This document shows positions 1-25,635 of a DNA stretch of 64,000 bases, one piece after another. The DNA is taken from positions 2,046,001 to 2,110,000 of the forward strand of contig JALIRH010000045.1 in the NCBI GenBank assembly GCA_023055505.1, read 5' to 3'. This DNA comes from Callipepla californica brunnescens. Its lineage: Eukaryota; Chordata; Aves; Galliformes; Odontophoridae. Each line of letters begins with the position of its first letter. Positions within the stretch are counted from its first letter, which is position 1. Both the position numbers and the translations under genes were made by a program. The notes under the pieces are model-generated. The model did not search any database. It worked only from the letters and a program-made list of their open reading frames with translations, and was not told where the DNA came from.

Positions 1-194
1 AAGTCTTTGCAGGGTCACTGTTATGGTTGACACTAAAGATGAAAAATCCATGGGTTGGGATTATAAATGTTACTGAGTTGTTAGTGTTGTGTCTTCCACA
101 AAATATGGAGCTCAGCACTAATCAATTGAAAGTATGGAGCTGAGTATGTGGAACACTTGCAGGGAAGTTTTTTTTTCTCCGCTTGTTTTTCCAG

Positions 195-11541
<11,347 letters not shown>

Positions 11542-12060
11542 AAAGGTGGTGCTCCGCGGCCTGGAATTCCTGCAGGTAGTGTTTGTTTGGTTTTTTTTCC
11601 AGAGGATTTCTTGGGTTTGTTTTTTTTTTGGTAACTGGTTGTTGAGCAGCTGGGGGAGGAGAAGAAGGCCACGCAAACTCCCTGTGCACGTCTGCGCCGG
11701 TACATCTGCAGACATTCACTCAATGATGTGTACATGCAACGCTTAGTCAAAAAGAAATCATTTTGATAAAGCTTACCCGGGTTCTGCATTTAAATATTCA
11801 GTGCTCAAATAACTCTGCTGGATTTAAACAGATCTTCTTGACAAGAAAGAAGCTGTTTCATGTCCTTGGAACAATAAGGAACTGTTTCAGGTTGTCTTTT
11901 CTTAACCAGTGTACCCACTTAGAAACCAGTCCATCTAGAGATGCTCAGGACCCACCTGATTAACCCCTCAGCAGTTTGTTTGGTATGGTGAGCTCTTCTC
12001 CAGTTTCTTCTTTTCACACCATCTTTTATCCCCAAATAAATTCTGGCCTCCAGGTTGCCC
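11542..12060 (+). other. DDX42: DDX42 3' untranslated region
   Basis: Sequence from the stop codon to just past an AATAAA hexamer at 12035-12040. It is T-rich, with no splice signals needed. Later, weaker hexamers further downstream (for example ATTAAA near 13441) mean a longer 3'UTR isoform is possible, so the end point is inferred. Confidence 0.6.
12035..12040 (+). terminator. DDX42: Polyadenylation signal AATAAA, DDX42
   Basis: First canonical AATAAA after the DDX42 stop, about 495 bp downstream. Cleavage would be expected 10-30 bp further on. Confidence 0.6.
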
Positions 12061-14745
12061 CTTCCATCTCTCCCTGTCACTTAAGAATGTTTCAGTTTTC
12101 ACTGTTTTAAGTGGGATGGAGCAAGTTGAATTTTCTTTCCTTTGGTTTCATACGAAAGTTGTTCAAGGATCCTTCTCCAGCCCAATTAACCACACTTTCC
12201 CAAGTGGAGGGTGGACGCCCTGCTTTGTCTGTGGTCAGTACAGCAATCCTATTGCCCAGGTATCCTTTTTCCCTGGTAAAGAACCTCTTTTTGTGTTGTT
12301 TTTATTTTCCCAATAACCTTCATTTCATGGAAGCCTGCATAGCAAACATGTCTCTCTGCTGTGCCTATGCACCCTCTGTTATGAGAGGGCTGATTGCTTT
12401 CTTCAAAGTAAGAACGAAGAAAAAAGGGGAAAAAAAAAATGTAGATGTGCCCACAGCAATCAAAATCTGGTGTCCCCCCCCATGAAATGAAGCTAAATGA
12501 AGGGGCTTCGTTCCAAAATTCAGGGACCTGCTGCTCAGAAGCCTCTAGGGAGAACCTGGAAATCAATTGATGGAGTGGAACAGCTCAGATATCACCCCAT
12601 ATTGGACACGTGTAGTTACAACTGTAAAATCTTGCTTGACCGTTTTTAACTCATTGTGTGTATTATCCGTTTTTTAACTTCTTTTTTGTTTGCACCATGA
12701 AGGTAAGGAGGAGCTCTTGTGTTGAAGCACAATCCGTGCTCACCTCTGTTTTGTTTCTACTGGGAGAAGTATCAGAAGCTGTCAGGTTTTTGTGACGTTG
12801 TGACGTTTTCTTTATCCGCTGTGCATTTGCTTTCTGCTTGCTTTAGTAAATGTTTTATTACTGGGACAAAACACCTAGCATGTGCTTTTCATTCTCCACT
12901 TTTCCCTTTGGCTCTTCTGGCTTTGGGATAGAGATTGGTCCGATTGGAGATCTGACTGCATCCCTTTCTTTCACCAGAAGGTTGGGTTGTAGTTGAGAAA
13001 ATAATCCCATGGTTTTTTCCCTCACCATCTTTTACCTCCAGCAGTTTTGAAAGCCATATTTTTGCTCAAAGCCTTCTGGGGATTAGGTATCTTCTCCAAG
13101 TGGTCCAGAGCACGTTGCTTATTATCCCAACCTTTCAGAGTGATTGTTGGGCTGGAAAGAGAACTCAGCACCACTCCTGTAATCTGACTTGCATTGCAGA
13201 TGTCCTAGATTCAGTTAAGACAGCAGCCTGACTCTTTGGGCCCCCTCATAACCAGCTCTAATGCAATCTGAAAACAGGTTCCACTTGAATTATCCTGTCA
13301 CTTTTTGCACTGGTTTGAGCTCTGGAAGATGGAAGAGATGGTTTAGTATTCAGTATTAGGATGGGGGTGATCTCCTGTGGCAGGTGTTCCGTGGCCTCTG
13401 TTGGATTCCCCTTTCCTTATCACACATGGTGTTTATCACAATTAAAGATTGGACTTCAAAAAATAGCTCTGTACTCTAAAGCTGCCATCTGCTCCCTCCC
13501 TCCTTGGGTTTCAGGTTGCTGCCTCTGGGAACTGGCCTGTCTGGAGCATTTGCTTCTTCCCCTTCTTTTACATGCATCCCTCTGCTGCTTTGATAGGATT
13601 ACTGAAATTCCTCACCCCTCTCTCAGCTCCCAGGAGCTCCCGGAGACTTGAACGAGTAAATATTGATCAGTGGCAGAGAGCTATAAATGTCAGCTCACAG
13701 GTCCGTGTTAGATGGATAACAGGGCTGATTCCTTTCACACAGAACAAGGTAGCAGTGTGAGCTGCATGCCAACTCCCCTGAAAAAGAGTCTGTCTCCTTG
13801 CAGTGGCAGGCTGTGCTTTCTTCTAAAGAGATAGCAGCACAAATCAGCTGAGCAAATCAGCTACAAGAAGCTCAGGGTTGTCTGCAAAGTGTAATCCTGC
13901 TCCTGCCTCTGTGCTTAAGCATCAGTCACCCCCAGGAGCAAAAAAAGGGCTGTGAATCCGCACAATTCTTCACATGTTCTCTGGCACTATTTTTATTGGG
14001 AAATTATTGTCTTGAGGGTCTCATTAGAACAAGTATATCCCCACTCCCTACAGCATTTTAATTCTCCCACCCATCAGCCTGGGCAGGGCATCACAGTTCT
14101 CTCAGGAGTGTCTTTACCCAGCAGAGCTGGTGCTGAGGTTTCCCAGCAAGTCAGCACTGCCTTGCAGGGTGGGCAGCGTGGAGCTGGGGCTGCCTTGTGC
14201 CCCAGGAATGAGCAGGGAGGACAGAGCTGTGCAGCTGTGATGCTGGCTGGGCTCCCAGCCCTGCACACCCTCTGCTGTCCTCCTGTAACCCGTGGCTGTA
14301 CGAGGATGGAGGTGAGGGCAGGGTGAGCTGCTCTGCCCCTCTCACACTGCCAACCCCGGGCCGTACAACAGGGATGGGTGCTGAATGGGGGAGTCAGACT
14401 GAATGATGCAGTCTCATTGGCTCAGCTCTGTGTGCACTGGAGCTAAAGTCACTTTCCAGACCATCACATTGTGGCACTGAGCCTGGAGAACTGTTTCCTG
14501 TGATGATTCAAGGCTTTGCATGCAGACATCGCTTACAACAATCACCTGCACGTGGAAGCAAATGAGGTTTTGGTCATTTTTAGGCCAGGCAGGTACAAGA
14601 AGTAGCAAGAGCACGTGGTCCTTTGGCACATCAGCTTTGAGGAGAAGGGGCAGTGAGTTGACTCAGCTGCTCTCCCCTGCCCCAGCAAGCACAGAAATCG
14701 TCCGTAACGCAAAGACCAGTCCAGCTGGGAGGTTCAGTGTTAACT
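12061..14745. other. Convergent intergenic region between DDX42 and the PTH receptor
   Basis: No conserved peptide, RNA gene or recognisable transposon found on either strand. It probably holds the 3'UTR of the - strand receptor at its right side. A reverse-strand AATAAA (TTTATT at 13992-13997) is the best candidate poly(A) signal for that transcript. Confidence 0.5.
13992..13997 (-). terminator. Possible polyadenylation signal for the PTH receptor gene
   Basis: AATAAA on the - strand about 750 bp past the receptor stop codon at 14746. Supported only by the hexamer and orientation. Confidence 0.35.
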
Positions 14746-17700
14746 TCATAGTTTCGTCTCCAGCTCTCTGTTCAGGTTGGGGTGACTCTGCTCCAGATCT
14801 TTTAAGCCCACAGTGTTTTCCCTGCAGGTTTTCTGGCTCATCTCCCGCGTCAGATGGGGCAGGAGGGCCGCAGCACAGGAGCTGGGGGTGCAGCCTGGCA
14901 GACAACCACGGGCAGGGGGGAGCAGCCCCCGGGGCTGTGTGCCCCCCAGCCCTCTCCCCGCCAGGCTCACGCTGAAGCTCGTGGTGCCGTGGGACACCAG
15001 CCCACCGTAGCAGCAGCTCCCCGCTGCGCTGCTGGCACGTGCCTTCTGCTTCAAGTCCAGGGCCAGGCTTCTCCGAAAATGGGCTTTTTTAATCTCTGCC
15101 TGCACCTATGGGGAGAGATCAGAGCTGCTGCTGCTGCTCAGAGCCAGCAAGGCAGTATTCCCAAGTCTTGAGTTTTCCCTCTGGTTGTCCCGTGCTCAGG
15201 GGTGCTGTCCCTCACTTACCTCCCCGTTGCAAAAGCAGTAGATAAAAGCCACAAAGAAACCCTGACAAAAGAGACGGAGGAGTTTGAGTGCCTGAGCTTG
15301 GGTTCCCAGGTGAGCGTCGCTGCGCTTGGAGCATCGTACCTGAGAGGAGTTGAAGAGCATCTCGTAGTGCATCTGGATCTGCCACAGGACCCCGGAGACT
15401 TCGGTGTAGGGCATGGCCATGAACACCACGTAGTGGACTCCGAAAAGCGGCATCAGCACCAGCGTGGACTTCAGCAGCTTTCTGGGAGCAGAAATCAGGC
15501 GGTGAGCTGAGACCTGCTCTGCCAGCCATCCCTGCACCTCACAGCCCTGCAGGGAACCATCCCCATGAAACAGGAGAAGGAACCGGGCTGGGGCACAGCT
15601 CTGCTTGCCTGTACTGCTGCCGGGGATCCAGCTTCCCCGTGTTCGTCTCCCAGAGTTTGGAGGCCAGCACCCGCACGATGTTGAGGAAGAGGAAGAAGTT
15701 CACCTGCCAACAGCCACCCAGGGTGGGTTTGTTGCCTTCAGGGACCCGGCCCTGTGACTTACAGCAAACAGCCCCGGGTCCCTCCCAGTCCCCCGTTTCC
15801 CCAGAAAGGATTGCTGATTTCCTACCACGACAGCAGCCAAGATGGGGACCTGGTAAATCCACTTCATGTTCCCTGCACTGAGGTCCCAGCACCTGAAGAG
15901 AACAGGGAGGACACACTGAAGAGATACCTGAAATCCTGGTGGCAGCCGATGGCTCCGTGTCCCCTCAGCACCCTCCCATCTCCTTCCTCCCACCTTCCCC
16001 TCCTCACGTCCCAGAGCGTGTGGCTGGGAGAAGTTTGGGGGTTTGGGTAAATCATCTTGGCACCATCGCTCTGTGGTGCACCCAGCTTCCTTCCACAAGC
16101 AGGACAAAGACCCAGTCTCAATTACTGCCACTTTTATGAACGAGCCTTGTGTGTTTGTGGACTCCTCTTGTTCTTCTTGGAAATCTTCCCTTTTCTGAAG
16201 CTCTGGTCCCCACAGATTTCTCACTAGCTTTTGCAACCCCAAAGAACTGCTGGAGGAGATGGATCTACGTACTGTGTGTCTGCCAGGGAGGCCCTGACGC
16301 TGGCCCAGATGGACACAAACACAGCAGGGAGACCTGGAGGGATGGAACACAGGAGGAGCGTGGCTGAGATTGGTGTTTGCAGCCCAAACCAGTTCATGCT
16401 TTAAGTTCCCCTGCCCTCACGGGTTCTGCTTGGCGATGCCCCAGCTCCTTGGGGTCCAAACTCACCCCAGCCAATGATGACGAGGACCCACAGGTAGCTC
16501 CTGTTGGAAAGGAAGGCCATGAAGATCAGGCTGTGCAGGTAGAGCCCTTCCACCAGGATCCAGTAGTGGTTGGTGGCCAGGAAGTAGAGGAAGAGAGTCA
16601 CCACCACCTTGCAGCCAACCTGCAGCGTGGGTCAGAGAGGCGACCGCATCAATCCTCCCCCAGAGCTACGTGTCCTCTGGGTTTGCCCAACAGAAGGGCA
16701 TCAGCACGAGGAGAACACAGCCAGGCTACATTTGTCCCATCCCTCCCCGAGTAACACAGCCCACATCCCCTCACACCCGAGTTCCTAAATCCCCTTTTCC
16801 CCTCATCCTGCCCCTGTGCCCCGCTACCAGGTGGCTGCGTTGGCCCGGTGGAGGGCCCAGCTCTGCCCTGAGGTCCTCCTCCCTCAGCTTTGCCTCGCTG
16901 CCCAGCGCTCCCGAGTAGAGCACCGCATCCTTCAGGAAGATGCTCGCCGCCCGGCAGATGAAGGAGGTGAAGAGATGCACGTGGATGTAGTTGCGAGTGC
17001 AGTGCAGGCGCCTATGGAGAAGGGTATGACGTGAGCCCGGCCCCAGCTGCCCTACAGCTCGTTCCGTGGGGGCCTGGACGTCAGCTCCAAGGTGTCAGCC
17101 CCCAGGAGGTACGCCTGGGAGAGAGTGGGACTTCAGCACCTTCAAGAGCGGGGTAAGGGGGAGCTGGTTGTGTTGGGGAGCCAACGAGACGGGGTGCCTG
17201 GGGGCTTTGGGAATGGCCTGGAGTGGTTCCTGTTCCCCCAGGGGCTGCTGCACATGGGCAGTGGGGAGGTTCCCCATGCACATGGGGACAGGAGAGCAGC
17301 TCCTACTTACTTGAAGTAGGAGAGGATGCAGACGGCCACGATGAGGGAGGCCAAGGAGATGGAGTAGCCGATGGTGTACATCAAGTGCAGGCGGTCAAAC
17401 ACCTCCTGGAAGAGAAGGGCTCTGCTCCAGACCTCCCGCAGCCTGTGACCCTTCTGCCTTTGGGCTGAGAGCACGGGGAGAACTGGGAGCCCTGCTCCCA
17501 TCCCAGCCCCAGAACCTTCGAGTCACCTTCTCACGGCTCCGGCTCTCGGAGGAGAAGAGCAGAGCGCATTCGGTGTAATTGGCCCAGGTCTTGTTGAGGC
17601 TGAGGGCCACTTCCCAGGTCCCGTAGGCACTGCAGTACCTATAGGCACGGCCTGGGGACAGAAGGGGGCTGTGAGAGCTACAGGACCCTACAGGACCCCC

Positions 17701-18766
17701 AGCAGTGCCCTCAAGGTGATTCCTGAGGTACTGCTCAGCTGTGAGGGCTCACCTTTATGGTTGAAGTCGTAGATGTAATCGGGGCAAGGCACGGCCACCT
17801 CCTGGCTGGGAGAGCCCTTGGGCCAGCAAATGATCCCATCCCATTCTGGGAGGCAGCTGGTGTCTGACCAGGGGGCAAAGACACTGCGCCTCGTGTCCCA
17901 ATGATACAGCATCCATCCCATCCCATCCCATTCCATCCCATCCCATCCCATCCCATCCCATCCCATCCCATCCCATCCCATCCCATCCCATCCCATCCCA
18001 TGCATCCCATCAAATCCCAGGTCTCCAACCCTGTCCGCGTCCCATCCTAATCCATGCCATGCATCCCATCCCCATCCCCCCCATGTCCTGCTGGCATTGG
18101 AGGGTACGCAGCCAGGTCCCCCAGGCCCACCCACGTGCAGGACCGGGCACTACCTTTGATCTTCTCCAGCTGAGCTTTGATGTCTCTCTGACATTTCTCC
18201 CTGGCTTCCACCAGGAGGTAAATCTGCTCTTCCTTAGTGAGAACATCATCAGGGTCCACCTGCCCAACAGAGATGGGGGGAAGGACACAGTGGGGCCACT
18301 GCTCTCCAAGGGCTGCTTGGATCTGCTCTGTGCACACTGTGCTGCACTGCTGGAGCAAACAAAGGCTGCAGCCCCACAGCACTGTGCCCTCCCTGGGAGT
18401 CACAGGATCGCAGAGAACCATTTGGGAACACCAAGGAAGAGCAGAGCAATGAGGGATGCAATCTGTGGCTGGGATGGGCGAATCAGCAGCACCAGCAATG
18501 GAAGGAGCCAAGATGTGGTGTACGCAGAGTGGTGTGGGGCTGCACTGCCCCATCAGCATCCCCAGCACTGCTGAAAAGCCATTAATGGGAGCACAGAGCC
18601 ATGAGATCCCCAACCAGCACGGGTTAGCAATTAGCAATCCGTAATTAAAGCCAACAGAGCAGAGAGACCGAAAGAGCCGGTGCACACTTACCAGAGCCCA
18701 GGCAGAGCCCAGCAGGCAGCAGCAGAGCAGAGCAGCCACAATGCTACCCCCACTCACAGCCCCCAT
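14746..18766 (-). CDS. PTH3R: Parathyroid hormone receptor, PTH3R type (class B GPCR), complete coding region
   Basis: Plasma-membrane receptor for PTH/PTHrP-type peptides, coupling to Gs in the family. Thirteen coding exons, in transcript order: 18692-18766, 18154-18259, 17753-17863, 17527-17651, 17311-17405, 16828-17011, 16466-16619, 16273-16333, 15826-15892, 15609-15703, 15340-15481, 15220-15261, 14746-15105; total 1617 bp, 538 residues. Seen: a signal peptide (residues 1-~24); an ectodomain with the PTH-receptor signature [25 protein letters not shown] and [13 protein letters not shown]; two N-glycosylation sequons (NKT, NYT); seven membrane segments from exon 5 to exon 12; FCNGE at the end of TM7; and a tail starting VQAEIKK. 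The sequence resembles PTH1R more than PTH2R, but I recall avian PTH1R on another chromosome and PTH3R on chromosome 27, hence the symbol. The intron after 15609 has a GC donor. It converges with DDX42 and diverges from MYL4. Confidence 0.88.
17911..18005. repeat. (TCCCA)n pentanucleotide microsatellite in the PTH receptor intron
   Basis: About 18 near-perfect TCCCA units (GGGAT on the transcribed strand) in the intron between receptor exons 2 and 3, starting only ~50 bp upstream of the exon 3 acceptor. Degenerate copies continue to about 18075. Five-base units translate as a repeating MGWDG pattern, giving long but meaningless reverse-strand frames. Confidence 0.95.
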
Positions 18767-21319
18767 GGGACAGAGCCAGCGAGGGACGGGAGCCGTGTCC
18801 GCAGCGCTGCAGGCTATGGGGTGAGCTGGGGTGTGGGGCGATGCGCAGCGTCCTCGGGGAGCACCATCCCAAACCCGGTCCCCATCGAGGCGAGGTGTCA
18901 GTGGGGCAGAGCTATGGGGATGGAGGCTTGCACAGGGCTGCCGTGCCTGCTCCTGTCGGGTGCTGGCGTCTCGCTGGCTTTAAGCTGCTCCTGGAGAGTG
19001 TGCAAACAGTTCCCGGTGGGATGGGGATGGCAGAGGTCTGTTGGCTCAGCCCTAGGTGCTAAAATCCTCTTCACTCGAGGCAGATTCCTCCTTTCAGAAC
19101 GTTTCTTGCTGCCCAGCAGCTCATTTTTCAGCTGTCACACATTCCCCCATCACCCCAGTCTCCAGACTGGTCCTGAGGAACCCAGGGAATGGGAGTGCAG
19201 CTGGAGGTGGGGAGGCAGAGGGTTCGACACGTGAGCATCTCTATGCACCGATGCCACACTCAGGCAGTGCTTTAACCCTTTTCCTTCTCTTGGGATCGAG
19301 GATCAGCCCCACTCCCCCCAGGGCTTCCTGCAGCATCTCTCTGCAGGGCTGCACAGGCACACCCCAGCATCAGGTCCACCACCATCCCCATCCCCGTGGC
19401 CCCTTATCACCCACATCCCTATGGGGAAGCCCATCATTTTGGGATCGTGCCCACACCCAGCTCACTCCCTCCACCCCCGTTGGCTTGAACACTTTGTGTC
19501 CACCCAAAATGCAGCCCCTGAAAAATGGGGCTCAAAGCCAGGGCATCCTCAGCCCTGAGCAGAGTGACCTCAGTGGGGTGGGGCCAAAATCTGAAGCCTT
19601 GGTACAAAACCCCAGGAACTGCAGGACCCCAAACTGTGGCTGAGTGTGCCCGTAAATGGCAAAATCCTGCACAGGGCAGAGCTGGGGGCCTCCCCACTGC
19701 TGTGTATTCCAGGCAGAGCTCTGGTCCTGACCAGGGGCCAGCACGGAGGAGACTGGGCTCTGCAGGGCTCTGTCAGAGGGCTGAGGCAGCAAAGCAGATC
19801 CCGGGAGCTGCTGCTGCTCGCTCTGATTGAACCAGAGAGGAAAACTGCAACGGGATGCAGCTGTAACCCACAGAGGGAGCGGGGCAGAGCCGGCAGCTGC
19901 CCCTCACCCCAGCCCTATTTAGACCCCTACCCTGAGCGTGCTCTGGGAGCTCATGGAGGAGGTTATGGGGCTTTTAAGACAGGGAAAGGGATAAGTGTGT
20001 GTGGCAGGAGTGGTGTTTTGGGTGCTGGTTTCTGCCCAAGGAGCTCCTGCTGAGCAGGGCTGGAGGTGGGGGAGGTCACTGGAGCTCCATGGGCTGATGT
20101 TGAGGGAGGAGGTGATCACGTTCCCTCTGCAGGTGAAACCTGACCCAGACCTGGAGTTTGCAGCGAGCAAAACATGTTGTTTTCTGCCAAACTGCTTGCT
20201 GTATTACACCGAAATCAGGGCAGCAATCACGGTAAAGTGACGCCCACCGACCCCATCACGCGGCCCCCACAATCCGTGCTGGCAATCACCGCACGATGGC
20301 ACGCAGCAAATTTCCCTCCTCCTGAAGGACCCCCATGACCCCACCGGTGCCACGCTGGGCACCTTGGCACAGAAAGGACACTGAGCTGCCGGAGCAGGTC
20401 CTAAGAAGGGCAGCAAGGCTGGGGAAGGGCTTGGAGAATATGGCCTATGAGAGACTGAAGGATCCGGGGCTGCGTGGTCTGGGGAAGAGGAGGTGAGGGG
20501 AGACCTCTCTTCAAACACCTGAAAGGTGACAGCAGTGAGAGCGGGGCTGGCCTCTTCTCACTGGTGACAGTGACAACACGAGGGGACGTGGCCCCTCGTG
20601 GACACCCCATGAGGGCACACGCTCCTGCAGATGCACTTCGTACACTCGTGCACGCAGCCCAACAGCGTCACATCTCAGACCGAGCGCGTGTCCTGCGGGA
20701 CCCGTTCCACGCTGTATCGGATGGAGCATCCCAGGAGGTGCTCCCGACCCCTCCCGAAGGTTTGGCCCCCTTAATTTCTGCTACCCCACTCTCAGAGCCG
20801 GTGTCCTCCACCCGCTGTACTTGTGATGCGTTAGGGTGCCGTGCTTTGATCCTCGCGCTGTGTTTCAGGGCTGCTGAGCCCCACGGATCCTTCCTCCCCC
20901 TTTGCAGGAGTTTCCCGGCTCCATTTATCTCCCCAAACCCCTTCGGGAAAACCTCCCATCCCCAGGTAGCACCCACAGCAGCACGTCCAGCACCCAAAGG
21001 GGACGGCAAGGGGGGGAAGAACCCCACTCAATCACCCGAGGTTTGAACGCCTGCAGCCCCTCCTGAGCCGCTCCCACGCTGCCGTGTCTCTGCAGGCTCA
21101 GAGCACGGCCCCACGCAGGGCAGGTGCCGCGTGGGGAAAGCTCTCAGGATCTCAGAGCTCTCAAGAGAGCCCGGAGCATCCCGAGCGGTTTTCCCCCCAG
21201 CGATGACAATGGGCAATTGTGGAGTTGGGGCCCCTCTCGTTTGAGTTTTCTTCCTTTTATAGTAAGTAGCGGCTGCTCCAGCAGCCGGCCTGCCCCTGCG
21301 GGGTGAGGACAGGGCTGGC
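18767..21319. other. Divergent intergenic region between the PTH receptor and MYL4
   Basis: Contains the 5' flank of the receptor (reading left) and the upstream region of MYL4 (reading right). No TATA box is obvious for the receptor. One CR1 fragment is present at 20368-20600. No other gene or RNA seen. An imperfect CArG-like sequence (CCTTTTATAG, about 21253-21262) and a CAATTG E-box just upstream of it could be muscle regulatory sites, but that is inference. Confidence 0.5.
20368..20600 (+). mobile_element. CR1 LINE fragment
   Basis: The stretch runs from a GGACACTGAGCTG-like segment through GAAGGGCAGCAAGGCTGG and GAGGAGGTGAGGGGAGACCT to CACCTGAAAGGTG. This order of blocks is typical of the 3' coding end of avian CR1 elements on the + strand. 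It is truncated at both ends and diverged. Recognition is from memory of the CR1 consensus. Confidence 0.8.
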
Positions 21320-21326
21320 TTTATAA
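21320..21326 (+). promoter_or_regulatory. MYL4: TATA box of MYL4
   Basis: TTTATAA lies 63 bp upstream of the MYL4 start codon, placing transcription initiation near 21350 and giving a 5'UTR of about 40 bp. A TATA-type promoter is usual for strongly tissue-specific sarcomeric genes. Confidence 0.7.
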
Positions 21327-21388
21327 CGGAGCCTGCAGCCCCCGCCTCGAATCGCTCCGCCGGGCAGGAGGGTCTCATCCCCAGCGCC

Positions 21389-24952
<3,564 letters not shown>

Positions 24953-25392
24953 GCCGAGGAACTTCAGGTGGGTCACTTGGGGTCTCCCCCGTTGGCTGTG
25001 AGGCTGAAAGAGCTGCAGGGGCACCGAACCCAGACCCTCAGGCAGCCCTGCAGTGGGGCAGCTGGTGCAGCAGCAGTCCCCAAAAGCTGTGTCTGTGGCA
25101 GTGCCCAACGCAGACAGAAGTCTGAGCTTTGGAGGTCCGGCACTCGGTTTATTTTGGTTTGAAGCTGTTTCTCCCCCCCTCCCATTCATTGGGGTGGACA
25201 CAGGGGTGGTTGGGTGGCAGATGCTGCTGGGGAGGTTTAATTCTACACAAAACTATTTGTACGGATCTGGGTTTTTTTTTGTTCATTTAATGGTGTGGAG
25301 TTATAGTGTCCATAAGCTTTGGGTTCAGCTGGGAAGTGGTGCTCCCATCGCAATGGCTCACTGCATTAATCCCTCTCGTGCTTTCCCCCCAG

Positions 25393-25635
25393 GTTCTTGG
25401 AGGTGATGGAATCCATCTGAGCACCACAAACCACCAGATTCCTACATCCACGTCCCCCCTTTCCCAGATGTCCCCCGTGGGCAGAGCCATCCCACGAGCA
25501 CACATTCCGCCTCCACGAACGTGCCCCAGTGGGTACACAATGGGACCAGTCTGCACCTTGGTTCTAAGCCTTAAATTATTCTTTTCAGGTTTTTCCTGTG
25601 CCATTTGCATCATTAAACCTCATTCCATCCTCCCT
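25393..25635 (+). other. MYL4: MYL4 3'UTR exon with polyadenylation signal
   Basis: After the stop, a donor (CAG|GTGGGT) at 24967/24968 and an acceptor (CCCCCCAG) ending at 25392 define a final non-coding exon. ATTAAA at 25612-25617 is the likely poly(A) signal, with the transcript end near 25635. The 3' splice is inferred from consensus. Confidence 0.65.

Noticed and set aside
18404..18440. Possible CR1 remnant (TCACAGGATCGCAGAGAACC)
   Set aside because: Too short and diverged to separate from chance similarity, and no further CR1 blocks follow.
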